Source of the DNA: a virus
Strand: one strand, 5' to 3'
IMG/VR virus record: IMGVR_UViG_3300042453_003252
Span: 1 to 23,109 of that record
Length of the DNA: 23,109 nt
Part shown: piece after piece, positions 1-8,190 of the stretch
Numbering within the stretch: position 1 is the first letter of the stretch
How the letters are laid out: every line of letters starts with the position of its first letter
The notes under the pieces: model-generated
Databases searched by the model: none
What the model was told of the DNA's origin: nothing
Seen by the model: the letters and a program-made list of their open reading frames with translations, nothing else
Program-made: the position numbers and the translations under genes

Positions 1-2085
1 AGTGCCGCTAATAGTTGAGTCCGTTACTAGGGCTCCCGACGGATTTACTTTAACATTGACATAGCCGCCCCCTCCGCCAGTCGTGACTCCTGTAATAACC
101 GACCGATTTAGTGCGGCAAGGGACTGATCGGTCAGGGTTGCCGTAATGGGACTATAGGATGAACTCGTTCCCCCGGCCCAGCAAGCAGTGGCTATTGTTA
201 AGATTTCCGAACTGGCTCCAATCTTAGCGCAGTCAATTGTCATCGGAAGGTTTGGCACCGTCAAAGATGGATTGAAGTCAATGTTTGGCTGCTTGATGGT
301 ATGGTAATTTACCCAGATTCCGTCTGGACTATAAATATCAAAAAGGATGCAAGCTGAACCTAGCCATGCAAATCTGATGCGAAATAGGTTCGATAAAGTA
401 AGATTGATCGCTTCAGGGATATTGTTTCGAGTGAATTTCGAGGATGGATTACCGTCAAGGAGGTCGCCGTTCCATGCGGTTCTGTTTACAAAAGTGTCAC
501 CCCCAGCGGTTCTTTTAGTAACCCCGAAGTTGACACCGTTATACCCAACGAAAAATCCATTGTTGGTATCGTAAATCCCGATGCGCTGATAACTATTTAC
601 CTGTCTCGCTCCACCGCTGATTGTGAACGCAGCGGAGAAGTAGCCATACATCTCATTGGCGGCTCTGTATTGTACAACGCCTACCGAAACACCTTTGGCT
701 GAGGAGGTCGTAACTGCCGATGTCGAATATAAAGTATGACCATTGGTCGCAGTAATAGTACCGCCACCCGCAGTCGTGTTGGTAATCAGCGATGCACTTG
801 GAACGGTGTTAAAATCAATTTCAATTTGATTGTATCGGCTGCCGCTTACAGCAGATCCTAAAACATCGATGTTTGGAGCTACCGTGCTAGTAGATCCAGA
901 GGAAATGGTGACATTGTTCGCAAGTGGTGCGACCTGAGAAAAGCGACAAACAGCCTGAACGGTTCCACCCGTAGGAGCGTTTATGATTCTAATGCGAACA
1001 TATCGCCCAGTCATGGTGCCAACATAAATGAACGAAGACACGGTGGCGGTGATGGCTGAGGTGATAATCACGCCAGTAGTAAGAGATTGGTTAGAAACCG
1101 CCAAGGGTTGCCAGTTGGTGTCGTCGTTCGAGGTTTCAAAAATGAAACTTCCAGCAGTGGCGGCGCATACAATTTGAATGGAAAAATAGCGATAACCATT
1201 AAGATCGACGGATGAAGTGTTGCCCGTGATCATGTTTTGCCCGGCAGACGGTGAGCCAGTGGGCCCGGTGATAACATAATCACCAAGGGAAATGCGCTGC
1301 GATCCGATTGAGCTAATTTGGCCGTTTCCGTAATCAAGCAAGTTACCGACCGAGCTGTATTGATTCGCCGCTACCCTTATGGTTCCACTGTCAGAAATCC
1401 CTTGGCTCGTGCTAATTGCAATTCCAGCTACTTGAGTAACATTGACATCTTGAGTCCCAACGCTACCCGATGTCTTCACCAAAAGTTCGTTGGTAACGGG
1501 GTCCATGGCGGGACTGACCAAAACGGAATTGTTTAAAAAACCTACCGATAAGGCATTGTTATTATTGGGGATTGGGATTGGATTTCCAACTTGTCCACCA
1601 TACGAGGAGCTTTGTAAGTGAAAGTTCAGCCCATCGCCGCCAGTCATCGGATCGACGGTTGAAAGAATCGGAGTGCCATCCGCCGCGTAGGTATTAGATG
1701 CAGTAAGGAGTTTGTAATTACCTGAAACTGGATCTTGAACGCTCCCAATAATATTTCCATTACCATCGAAAGTGTACGAAGAGACATTTCCTGATACAAT
1801 TTGAGGTTGCGTTTCGCTATCATACAAGCACTCAATGATGTCAGTTGGGGATTGGCCAGCGTTTGAGGATGCGTAGGTAAGCCTGTCATTTGGGAAAGTG
1901 CCTGTTGAAAATGTCCCTCCGAATCCAGCAGGTTGGGATGCTACCGCATATATCAGCTTTCCAGTCGTGACATTGGTTACTGCTAACAACCTTTCTGGTT
2001 TAAAAGCTCCACTCATGTTTGCGAATGAAATTCTATTCAGTGAGGGAGTGAAAACGAACTGTGTTGGGTCTAATGTAATTTTCAT
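1..2085 (-). CDS. Large virion appendage / tail-fibre-like protein, 3' end cut by window edge
   Basis: An ATG at 2085-2083 opens a frame that runs 695 codons to base 1 without a stop, so the C-terminus lies outside the window. The composition is typical of phage surface proteins: rich in Gly, Ser, Thr, Asn and Val, almost no Cys, no signal peptide or membrane segment. Around residues 290-375 is a beta-sandwich-like stretch with SNDDTNWQPL and GRYVRIRI, resembling carbohydrate-binding-like modules of tail appendages. Around residues 499-580 is a block starting RIGIYDTNNGFFVGY and containing WNGDLLDG, which I recognise as recurrent in tail or baseplate appendage proteins. Translation starts 4 bases after the upstream gene's stop, with a weak GGATGA ribosome site. 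It is the last of four appendage-type genes. Receptor binding is an inference; a baseplate-attached structural role is equally possible. Confidence 0.8.
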   Translation of the reverse strand, partial: MKITLDPTQFVFTPSLNRISFANMSGAFKPERLLAVTNVTTGKLIYAVASQPAGFGGTFSTGTFPNDRLTYASSNAGQSPTDIIECLYDSETQPQIVSGNVSSYTFDGNGNIIGSVQDPVSGNYKLLTASNTYAADGTPILSTVDPMTGGDGLNFHLQSSSYGGQVGNPIPIPNNNNALSVGFLNNSVLVSPAMDPVTNELLVKTSGSVGTQDVNVTQVAGIAISTSQGISDSGTIRVAANQYSSVGNLLDYGNGQISSIGSQRISLGDYVITGPTGSPSAGQNMITGNTSSVDLNGYRYFSIQIVCAATAGSFIFETSNDDTNWQPLAVSNQSLTTGVIITSAITATVSSFIYVGTMTGRYVRIRIINAPTGGTVQAVCRFSQVAPLANNVTISSGSTSTVAPNIDVLGSAVSGSRYNQIEIDFNTVPSASLITNTTAGGGTITATNGHTLYSTSAVTTSSAKGVSVGVVQYRAANEMYGYFSAAFTISGGARQVNSYQRIGIYDTNNGFFVGYNGVNFGVTKRTAGGDTFVNRTAWNGDLLDGNPSSKFTRNNIPEAINLTLSNLFRIRFAWLGSACILFDIYSPDGIWVNYHTIKQPNIDFNPSLTVPNLPMTIDCAKIGASSEILTIATACWAGGTSSSYSPITATLTDQSLAALNRSVITGVTTGGGGGYVNVKVNPSGALVTDSTISGT

Positions 2086-2089
2086 AAAG

Positions 2090-2821
2090 TCATCCAAATA
2101 TCAGGGCGTTGACTATTGTTAGATAGTAATTTTCCTGCGCCGATGTTACCCGACCTTTCGAGTCAATTGTTGCCCCCGTCACAAGGTATGTTCCAGCCGT
2201 CACCCCCGAGTTTGCTAAAGTCGCAGTGTTCGAGCCCACAGGAATTCCGACATCCCCAGTGATTGCTGATCGAGAAGCCACAACCGCTCCCGTTGTAGGG
2301 CTTATGGTAAGAGTACCATCACTGTTGGAGACACTCGTTACGGCTCCTGCGGACGGAGAAATCCAAGACATTACCCCACCAGTGGTGGAAGAAAGAATAT
2401 ACCCTGATGCAGCGGGAGGGGGAGGCAACTCGTAGGTAATGTTGACCCCCAATGTCGGAGAAGACTTTAGGCTTACAGAGAAGGTATCGGCTGGGTTGAA
2501 AAAGTCAACCGCTGAACCCGAGGCCATGTTTGCCCCAAGATTGAAGTGGGTATCACTCGTGAAAGTCTTTACTCCCGCGATTGATTGGATCCCCGTGGTA
2601 ATGAGACCCCTTGCTGTGCTTGATGCGCTTGGGATGTTGAAAGTGTGAGTTCCAGCAGATGAGCTGATATTGAAATCAACCCCAGTGCTTCCCACCGCAA
2701 AAAGCTGAGTTGGGTTTGAAAGGCCATTCAGCGTTGTAATCCCAGCTCCAAAAGGAACTGCGACCATGTCCAGATCGCCTGTGAAGGGGTTTACAATTGC
2801 GAGTAGTTTGAAGTTTGCCAT
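2090..2821 (-). CDS. Tail-fibre-like protein (243 aa) with VNPFTGDLDMV N-terminus
   Basis: This 243-aa protein begins with a short N-terminal motif, IVNPFTGDLDMVAVP, that is nearly identical in the next gene upstream (2843-3415). The rest is Gly/Ser/Thr-rich low-complexity beta sequence with phrases typical of trimeric tail fibres: ARGLITTGIQSIAGVKTF (residues about 70-87) and a TGATIDSKGRVTSA element near the C-terminus. A proline run (PPPP) sits mid-protein. ATG start preceded by AAGG; TGA stop. The shared N-terminus probably docks the fibre to a common virion partner, with the C-terminus carrying the variable shaft or tip. Fibre-family assignment is from sequence style; the exact role is not known. 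Confidence 0.8.
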   Translation of the reverse strand: MANFKLLAIVNPFTGDLDMVAVPFGAGITTLNGLSNPTQLFAVGSTGVDFNISSSAGTHTFNIPSASSTARGLITTGIQSIAGVKTFTSDTHFNLGANMASGSAVDFFNPADTFSVSLKSSPTLGVNITYELPPPPAASGYILSSTTGGVMSWISPSAGAVTSVSNSDGTLTISPTTGAVVASRSAITGDVGIPVGSNTATLANSGVTAGTYLVTGATIDSKGRVTSAQENYYLTIVNALIFG

Positions 2822-2842
2822 TCATTGACCTTCATTGTGACA

Positions 2843-3415
2843 TCATGTGCCAATGTAATAAGCCTTCATCCACTCTCGAACGGTTTGGTTGCTTGCTGTG
2901 GTTCCGCCTGATTGTGCGCTGACAATAATCGACCAAACCGATGACAAGGTGGTTGATGCGGTAGAGTATGCGAGAACGCTTGTTGCCGTGAAGCCGGGGC
3001 AAAAAAGCTCCGCTGCGACCTTTAGGCTCCCATTCCCAACCCCATTTGTGTTGTTGTAAACACGAATCTTCAAAGACCAAGTCGAGTTCGCGGAGACATT
3101 TATCGCCCCAGTATCGAGAATCAATGGGCCACGCGTACTGGCAGCACCACCAACATACACACGGAATCGTCGGGTGTTGGTCGTGAGAGCTTGGAGGACG
3201 GATCCACCAGCATCTACTTCGATCACCTGTCCAATGCCAGATGCGTTGAATTGCTGAAAGTTCGCAGGCACATTGACCGTTACGATGTCAGTTTCCGTAG
3301 CACCCGTATTCCCCAAACTTGCCAAGGCATAGTTTACTGGAACGAGGGTGGGCAGGGCAACCATGTCTAGGTCACCCGTAAAAGGGTTGACCACAGTGGA
3401 GTATCTAGTTGCCAT
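2843..3415 (-). CDS. Virion appendage protein (190 aa) sharing the VNPFTGDLDMV N-terminus
   Basis: This is a 190-aa beta-rich protein whose first 21 residues contain VVNPFTGDLDMVALP, matching the start of the 243-aa fibre-like protein just downstream. The body (about residues 40-180) has alternating hydrophobic and polar strands (for example RRFRVYVGGAAS and TWSLKIRVYNNTNG), suggesting a single jelly-roll or beta-sandwich domain as seen in tail-tip or decoration proteins. It ends with VREWMKAYYIGT. The start follows the 205-aa gene's stop by 2 bases and is preceded by GAGG. No enzymatic motif is visible. The likely role is a fibre tip or accessory appendage, inferred from the shared N-terminus and location. 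Confidence 0.75.
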   Translation of the reverse strand: MATRYSTVVNPFTGDLDMVALPTLVPVNYALASLGNTGATETDIVTVNVPANFQQFNASGIGQVIEVDAGGSVLQALTTNTRRFRVYVGGAASTRGPLILDTGAINVSANSTWSLKIRVYNNTNGVGNGSLKVAAELFCPGFTATSVLAYSTASTTLSSVWSIIVSAQSGGTTASNQTVREWMKAYYIGT

Positions 3416-3417
3416 GA

Positions 3418-4035
3418 TTAAGTCCTCACATAGTCAGTAACATTAAAGTTGATGTCGTAAGTCAGAGTAATGGTTCCAACCAAAGTAAGCCCCTGAAAGA
3501 ACTCGTAGGAGGTTGGGTTGCCAAGGCCATCGTAGTTTACATGGACTTTGTCGTAAGCGATCGGGACAAGTTTGCCCACAGATCCTGTGATCGGGAATGG
3601 GTTTGTCTGGTCATACCCACGACCAAAGCCATCGACAAGATAGTTACGGAGAGCAACGGCGGGCTCTTCCATGTAAGTTGCTCGAATAACTTCTTCTTCA
3701 AGGATTGGCTGACGGATTTGCTCGTCTGCACCGATAGTGGCTGAAAGAGCAGTAGTGTATGCGGAGATGTCCGAATACACTTTCATGCTGTTGCGGTTCG
3801 GGCCAGCGATGGTGTCTTGTGGAGTCGGGCCGACAAGCATCTGAGTTGGAGACAGGATCCTTTTGACTTGCAGAGTCAAGGAGGTCAAACCAGCTGCATT
3901 CAGGGCGACGATTTGTTTTACAAAAAACGGAGAAGTGTCCGCAATGGTTACGATTCCGCCCGCTGTTCCGTTAGAAGTGAGCGCAACGGGGGCGACAGCA
4001 AGTCTTTTCTTCTCTACAAATGGAGATTGTGGCAT
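3418..4035 (-). CDS. Virion structural protein of unknown function (205 aa)
   Basis: This 205-aa protein is the first gene after the terminator that follows the tail-tube gene. Residues 10-75 form a beta-strand-rich segment with the phrase SPTQMLVGP. The middle has an acidic stretch followed by ATYMEEPAVALRNYLVDGFG (about residues 119-138). The C-terminus ends in a strand-rich TLVGTITLTYD...YVRT motif. I recognise this combination (EEPAVA.R..LVD plus the C-terminal ITLTYD element) as a recurrent phage virion protein without a firm function. A GGTAGGG ribosome site precedes the ATG. It likely heads a transcription unit with the three appendage genes. Confidence 0.75.
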   Translation of the reverse strand: MPQSPFVEKKRLAVAPVALTSNGTAGGIVTIADTSPFFVKQIVALNAAGLTSLTLQVKRILSPTQMLVGPTPQDTIAGPNRNSMKVYSDISAYTTALSATIGADEQIRQPILEEEVIRATYMEEPAVALRNYLVDGFGRGYDQTNPFPITGSVGKLVPIAYDKVHVNYDGLGNPTSYEFFQGLTLVGTITLTYDINFNVTDYVRT

Positions 4036-4057
4036 ATTTCCCTACCTTACCTTACGA

Positions 4058-4075
4058 CCTGAGACCATTCTCAGG
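4058..4075 (-). promoter_or_regulatory. Leader hairpin upstream of the 205-aa virion gene
   Basis: A perfect 7-bp inverted repeat (CCTGAGA, 4-base loop, TCTCAGG) lies 22 bases upstream of the start at 4035. No U-tract follows it on either strand, so it is not a terminator. It sits just 5' of the GGTAAGGTAGGG ribosome-binding region and could stabilise or set the 5' end of the message. The rest of the 175-base interval 4036-4210 holds the terminator and no convincing promoter; an isolated TTGTCA is present but has no good -10 partner. Confidence 0.4.
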
Positions 4076-4150
4076 AAGTTGTTTACTATTCAAAGATTGT
4101 TGCTCATCGATATCTTGACAAAAAGCCAAACAATTACAACAAGTTGAAAT

Positions 4151-4182
4151 AGAAAAGGCCACCCTTTTTTAAGGGGTAGCCC
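4151..4182 (-). terminator. Rho-independent terminator after the tail-tube gene
   Basis: Read on the minus strand, GGCTACCC, a loop of about nine A/T-rich bases, and GGGTGGCC form an 8-bp stem with one G-T wobble, followed directly by TTTTCTATTT. It lies about 30 bases past the tail-tube stop at 4211, so it would end the long transcript carrying the head, neck, sheath and tube genes. Confidence 0.75.
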
Positions 4183-4210
4183 TTCCTTGAGATCCCTAAA
4201 CGGCGTAGCG

Positions 4211-4744
4211 TTACGGGAAATTGACCGTATTGGTTTCGGCCTGAGCAACGCCAGCGTCAGATTCGTCGCTGATTCTTACGCCGATGTAGTTTACGGAGAT
4301 ACGAGAAGTACCCCGTGCGTTGACACCCGTATTGTACGAGGTCGGAACGCATCCATCGACTTGCATAATCGTTGCGCCTGTTTGACGGTCAGTAATTGTG
4401 ATCTGAACAGACCCAAGATTCAAAAGGTCTTGGAGCTTCGGGAACTTGGGAAGGGTGTGAACCCCTGCGCCAATTACCCTGAACCCAGAGCATTGAACAT
4501 TGATCGCTTCGTAGCTCACAGGAGTCACTTCAACCGTACCAAACCTGCCCAGTACATGGATCTGTTCGGTAGAGATGTTTGCCCCGTAAGAGCAAGCCTC
4601 AAAAAGACCAACCACATTGCCATCCACAGACACGATTGCTCGTGCGCCTGTCATGACCTTGCTCAGAGGAGTGTTGCTCCCTGCTGGTACTCCTGTTGAG
4701 GAGACTCCCGTTGGAACTTGATTAGGAAATACAGTATTTGCCAT
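4211..4744 (-). CDS. Tail tube protein (177 aa)
   Basis: Likely the inner tail tube subunit that stacks as hexamers inside the sheath. The size (177 aa) is close to T4 gp19 (163 aa). After a disordered start, a beta-rich body begins near residue 33 with ARAIVSVDGNVVGLFEAC, followed by IHVLGRFGTVEVTPVSYEAI (about 62-81). This 'small protein with an internal self-related beta core, name-tagged by VNGxxVG and VLGxxEVxxxxPVxYxV' pattern is typical of myovirus tube proteins. It lies directly downstream of the sheath gene (14-base gap) with a strong AAAGGGG ribosome site, matching the usual sheath-tube pair and the need for high expression. A terminator follows. Confidence 0.85.
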   Translation of the reverse strand: MANTVFPNQVPTGVSSTGVPAGSNTPLSKVMTGARAIVSVDGNVVGLFEACSYGANISTEQIHVLGRFGTVEVTPVSYEAINVQCSGFRVIGAGVHTLPKFPKLQDLLNLGSVQITITDRQTGATIMQVDGCVPTSYNTGVNARGTSRISVNYIGVRISDESDAGVAQAETNTVNFP

Positions 4745-4758
4745 AAATTACCCCTTTA

Positions 4759-6912
4759 TTAGCCTGCCGATTGTTGAACTTCGGAGACCACAAACTGGAT
4801 CGCAACGAAGTACAAGGTGGTAGCAAGTTTAATCTCTACACTCACGGACATGGTCGGGCCGCTGATGCTGACCTTCGCATTCTTGTAACCCGCAGGAGCA
4901 TCACTGCTACCAGTGATGAGCTTGAGCTTGTAGTATTGATCCATCTTGCTGGAGAGGAAAGCGAGACCCGAGGATGCGCTGACATCTGCCAGAGATTGAC
5001 CAACGAAAGTGTTTTGGAAGCTCTGGGCAAGATCAAGGGAGACAACATCGGCTGCATAAACAGCTTGGAGGCTGTTGTACACGAAGTTCGTGTCGTATCC
5101 GTAGGTAGTCTGGTCAGACACCCACTTGTTCCCTGCGATCGAAGCCTGAAGGATCAGGAGACCAGAGAGGAGAGCTTGCTCAACATCGCTTGGGGATCCA
5201 CTGTCAAAGTCGGAAGGATCAACATAGCTGATCACATTCGCGAACTTGTTGGTGATTCCCTTGTAGAACCCAGCCGCTTGCATACCCGCTGCCACACATG
5301 CGCTGTACCAAGGCTGGTACTGAACCACATTGCCCTGACTGTTGATCTGATTGACATCTTGGAATGCCATCGAGCAACGGTAGTTGGCGATGCCCTGAGA
5401 GGCCGCAGCCGCATTTGCGAAGGTTCCCTTGAACGAGAGAACACCCTGACGGTTACGCTTCAGGATCGGAGTGGACATCGAGATACAGTGATTCTTGGTC
5501 GCCGTATTGATGGCCGCGATGGTGTAGGTCGAGCTTGGAGCTGTCACGCCAGCAGTGATGTCCGCAGTGGCATCTTGACTGAACAGAGGAACCACGAAGT
5601 TGGTCGCAACACCTTCGAGAGTAGCGATCGCACTCACAAAATTTGCTCCAGAGGTTCCGCCCCTAGCACCGCCCGTAAAGAAGGTGTAGTTTGCAGTAAC
5701 GATCGGCAATCCGCCAGTAGCGGTCGCGGTGAAGTCCACCGTGGTGCTTTGGAGGAGAGCGTTTTTGAAGTTGATCAAACCACGCTTTACTCGACCAGCG
5801 CAAAGTCCAGTCCCACTAGATGCGATTGGCAGGGCAGTAACCTTGTCAAGTGCGGATGGAGACAACTGACTTCCAGCGGGAGGGATAACGCAAGTAAAGC
5901 CAGTCTTCACATTGATCCAGCTTGCCAAATCGGTCAAGGTAGTGAATTGGGACAGGGGAGCTGTAAAGGATGCTCCCGATCCACCCACGACTGTGACAGC
6001 AATGTCGCTGTTGTCGATAGTCAGCAACGCCGAAGTTCCAACATACCCAAGGGTGAAAACAACATCAGCCGAAGCGGTGAGGGTCTCATTCGCGCCAGTG
6101 GTTGCGTTTGATACCAAAAGGTTTACGGAAGGTTCAGCCGAGGAGATGTACAAACCAGCAACGAGGCCGAGTTTTGCAAGATCACCAGAGGTAGAGTCGA
6201 ACAATTCGAGTGATTTACCCCATGCCTTGCCGTTAGCAGCCGCATCGGAGTTGTAAGTAAGGACGAGTCTGTTGGTTACACCCGCGCTTGCGGTTACAGG
6301 CACAGTGGCAGCCGTCAAAAGACCGTTCACTTCGGCCACGAGAGTAGCGATATCTGAGTGGTTAGCAGGGGTTCCCGAGAGGGTGATGACAACGGCTGCA
6401 CTTCCGCTATAGCGGATCGTAAAACTAACACCGTTAAGAGCTGCGCCGAAACTTGCGATCGTTGCTCCAGTGATCACGGGGGCAACTTCGGCTTGTGCCG
6501 CAGTTACCTTGTACTGGGTGTTGTTTCCAATAACTCCTGCGACCTTTTGGGAGATAGATCCGTAGGTGGTAGCAAGAGTTGCCGAAGCCTTGGTTCCAGT
6601 GTTGGTCTTGACCACATAGATCAGGCTTGGAGCCCCAGTGATCCCAGTGTCATTGCTGGGAGCGGTAAGGGCGCGGAAAGCATCAACAATTTGGCCAGAA
6701 GTGTACTTCGATACGATTGCATCGAGCTGGTCTGGGCCATAGGCGTTATTCTTGGGAAGATCGGTGGTGTAGGATTCGCCACCATCGGCTTCACCGACGA
6801 TTGCGACAATCCCGTTCGCAGCGATCCCAAGCGATGTGTTTTGAACAGTGTATTGACTGTACGCACCGGGGACGGATGTTACAACAAATGAGGTTGCTAG
6901 TTGCTGGGCCAT
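4759..6912 (-). CDS. Contractile tail sheath protein (717 aa)
   Basis: This is the subunit of the contractile sheath that drives the tube through the host envelope. Length 717 aa, slightly above T4 gp18 (659 aa). The N-terminus has FVVTSVPGAYSQY followed by GIAANGIVAIVGEADGGES, the usual start of sheath subunits. A long Gly/Ala/Thr-rich beta region (about 130-440) would be the protruding domains. The C-terminal third (from residue 514, SMAFQDVNQINSQG) holds the conserved sheath core: a PWYSACVAAGMQAAGFYKGI segment, LLSGLLILQ, and a final strand pair ending FVAIQFVVSEVQ that normally swaps between neighbouring subunits. It has the best ribosome site in the window (AAGGAG). It is followed by the tube gene, confirming the contractile-tail assignment. 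Confidence 0.93.
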   Translation of the reverse strand: MAQQLATSFVVTSVPGAYSQYTVQNTSLGIAANGIVAIVGEADGGESYTTDLPKNNAYGPDQLDAIVSKYTSGQIVDAFRALTAPSNDTGITGAPSLIYVVKTNTGTKASATLATTYGSISQKVAGVIGNNTQYKVTAAQAEVAPVITGATIASFGAALNGVSFTIRYSGSAAVVITLSGTPANHSDIATLVAEVNGLLTAATVPVTASAGVTNRLVLTYNSDAAANGKAWGKSLELFDSTSGDLAKLGLVAGLYISSAEPSVNLLVSNATTGANETLTASADVVFTLGYVGTSALLTIDNSDIAVTVVGGSGASFTAPLSQFTTLTDLASWINVKTGFTCVIPPAGSQLSPSALDKVTALPIASSGTGLCAGRVKRGLINFKNALLQSTTVDFTATATGGLPIVTANYTFFTGGARGGTSGANFVSAIATLEGVATNFVVPLFSQDATADITAGVTAPSSTYTIAAINTATKNHCISMSTPILKRNRQGVLSFKGTFANAAAASQGIANYRCSMAFQDVNQINSQGNVVQYQPWYSACVAAGMQAAGFYKGITNKFANVISYVDPSDFDSGSPSDVEQALLSGLLILQASIAGNKWVSDQTTYGYDTNFVYNSLQAVYAADVVSLDLAQSFQNTFVGQSLADVSASSGLAFLSSKMDQYYKLKLITGSSDAPAGYKNAKVSISGPTMSVSVEIKLATTLYFVAIQFVVSEVQQSAG

Positions 6913-6915
6913 ATT

Positions 6916-7212
6916 TTACTCCTTAAAAATTCCAAAATGTTTTAATCCAGCTTCAAAAAGCTCTGGCTTATCATGCTTGATTGCCTGTAGATGAGCCCAC
7001 AGGATCTCCTCCAAGTCCTTCCCCTTCTTAAACTTAGATTGGTGTTTTGCCCAAAAATCTGCAAAGGCAATACGGACTGGAATCTCTTCTTCTTTCTTGG
7101 GAGCTTGGAAGAAGCCTTCTTCTTGGAGCTTCTTGATGTACTCCTCTTGATCGATCTTCATGCTTTCCCTGATTTGTTCTTCTGTGTTCAGTTTTTCTTT
7201 TACTCTGGCCAT
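6916..7212 (-). CDS. Small conserved phage protein upstream of sheath (98 aa)
   Basis: This is a 98-aa, highly charged, mostly helical protein. The first 35 residues are a predicted coiled-coil-like stretch (Lys/Glu-rich, EEQIRESMKIDQEEYIKKLQ). The second half reads as a compact helical domain: RIAFADFWAKHQSKFKKGK, ILWAHLQAIKHDKPELFEAG and a terminal LKHFGIF. I recall similar small proteins in large-phage genomes, but no function is assigned. It starts 1 base after the 309-aa gene's stop and ends 3 bases before the sheath start. Co-expression with the sheath suggests a role in tail assembly, but this is inference only. Confidence 0.75.
   Translation of the reverse strand: MARVKEKLNTEEQIRESMKIDQEEYIKKLQEEGFFQAPKKEEEIPVRIAFADFWAKHQSKFKKGKDLEEILWAHLQAIKHDKPELFEAGLKHFGIFKE
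6919..6924 (-). promoter_or_regulatory. Strong Shine-Dalgarno site for the sheath gene
   Basis: AAGGAG on the minus strand, 6 bases before the ATG at 6912, is the closest match to the anti-SD consensus among the starts I checked. It fits high-level synthesis of the sheath subunit and fixes the start at 6912. It lies partly 5' of the preceding gene's TAA, inside that gene's last codons. Confidence 0.7.
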
Positions 7213-7213
7213 A

Positions 7214-8143
7214 TTATTTTACCTTCATTTTCGGCATCTTCATGCCTGCGCCCCCACCCATTTTGGGCTTAGGCATTTGAGGGCGATTTTGAATAGGCTT
7301 TTGGGTCATCTTGGGAGCTTTGGGTTGAGGTACTTTGATCCCTTGAAGCTGGGCAGAAGTCATGTTTTCTGGGGAAGCCTTTGCCATCTTTTTGCGAAGC
7401 TCTTTCTTAGAAAGAAGATCGCGGAGCATTTGAAGCGCGACTGAGTCTTTTTCAGCCTTTCCCATTTCAGACTTGGGGAGCTTAGGCTTGGGCATTGACT
7501 TTAGCTCGGCGAGCTTCTTCTTATGGGTAGACTTGGCTCCCTCGAGGTACTCACCACGGTGGTGAACGCCTCGTTCTGTGTCAGAGATACTGAGCCCAAT
7601 ATCTTTGTTTTTTGGGCTATCATTGGGTTCCCATTTAGGCATACCATCGTGGCGTTGTTTCTGGGCACGGAGGATGCCTTCCTTGTTGGTATATTTTTCT
7701 TGAGGAATTTCAGCAGGGATCTTGGCCTTGGGGTCGGCAGATACCCAGTGAGGGGTGCGCCAGTGGCGAGCTTCACGAGCTTCTTGCTTTCCTTTGATGG
7801 AAAGACTGTCATCGACCTTAGCCTTGGCCATAAACTGGCCGAGCTTGGTTCTCGATTTTGAACCTTCGCTTTGTTTAAGTTCTTCAATCTTTACAGGCTT
7901 ATAGTGCGAACCTTCGCCATCGCCAAACTTTACGGAAGCGTACTTACCACCGTGAAGCATGGCTTTTACTTCGCCATGTCCATGCTCAGGGTGATGAACC
8001 TTGGAGCCCTTTTGAGCTTGGAACTTCTGCACTTCTACTTCTTTTGACGGCGAAGAAATGTGGATACGGGTGTACGAGGGCTCTTTGCCTTCGAGTCTTT
8101 CCCGAACCTTACCGAATAATTTTTTGAGTTTTTCATTCTTCAT
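7214..8143 (-). CDS. Basic multi-module protein with Tudor-like barrel and KSE/KAE linkers (309 aa)
   Basis: Residues 44-88 read KGSKVHHPEHGHGEV...YASVKFGDG, matching the HPxxGxGxV...A.V.F pattern of UvrD-type Tudor-like small barrels. Residues 197-226 (ending LKSMPKPKLPKSE) repeat a module found near the C-terminus of the 837-aa protein. Two K[SA]E motifs follow at 224-226 and 229-231. The helical stretch 232-262 is followed by a Pro/Lys/Met-rich basic tail (265-309), likely disordered and able to bind DNA or acidic protein. No clear ribosome site precedes the ATG at 8143; the 50-base gap upstream holds a TATAAGTA sequence. It sits between neck genes and the sheath. Function is unknown; a head- or DNA-associated internal protein is one reading. 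Confidence 0.8.
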   Translation of the reverse strand: MKNEKLKKLFGKVRERLEGKEPSYTRIHISSPSKEVEVQKFQAQKGSKVHHPEHGHGEVKAMLHGGKYASVKFGDGEGSHYKPVKIEELKQSEGSKSRTKLGQFMAKAKVDDSLSIKGKQEAREARHWRTPHWVSADPKAKIPAEIPQEKYTNKEGILRAQKQRHDGMPKWEPNDSPKNKDIGLSISDTERGVHHRGEYLEGAKSTHKKKLAELKSMPKPKLPKSEMGKAEKDSVALQMLRDLLSKKELRKKMAKASPENMTSAQLQGIKVPQPKAPKMTQKPIQNRPQMPKPKMGGGAGMKMPKMKVK

Positions 8144-8190
8144 GGCTGTTTGTAAGATTGTTGCCTGCTAAAAAAAGAAGCAAAAACAAC

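Noticed and set aside
330-337. TATAAATA, a perfect T4-type late promoter sequence, on the plus strand
   Set aside because: It lies inside the appendage coding region and points away from every supported gene.
1-4035. Diversity-generating retroelement target in the fibre genes
   Set aside because: No reverse transcriptase or template-repeat pair is visible in the window, and the C-termini show no adenine-biased variable tract.
4771-6111. 446-codon open frame on the plus strand
   Set aside because: It lies wholly antisense to the tail sheath gene. Its product is Arg/Ser/Cys-rich with no recognisable domain, and no plus-strand operon surrounds it.
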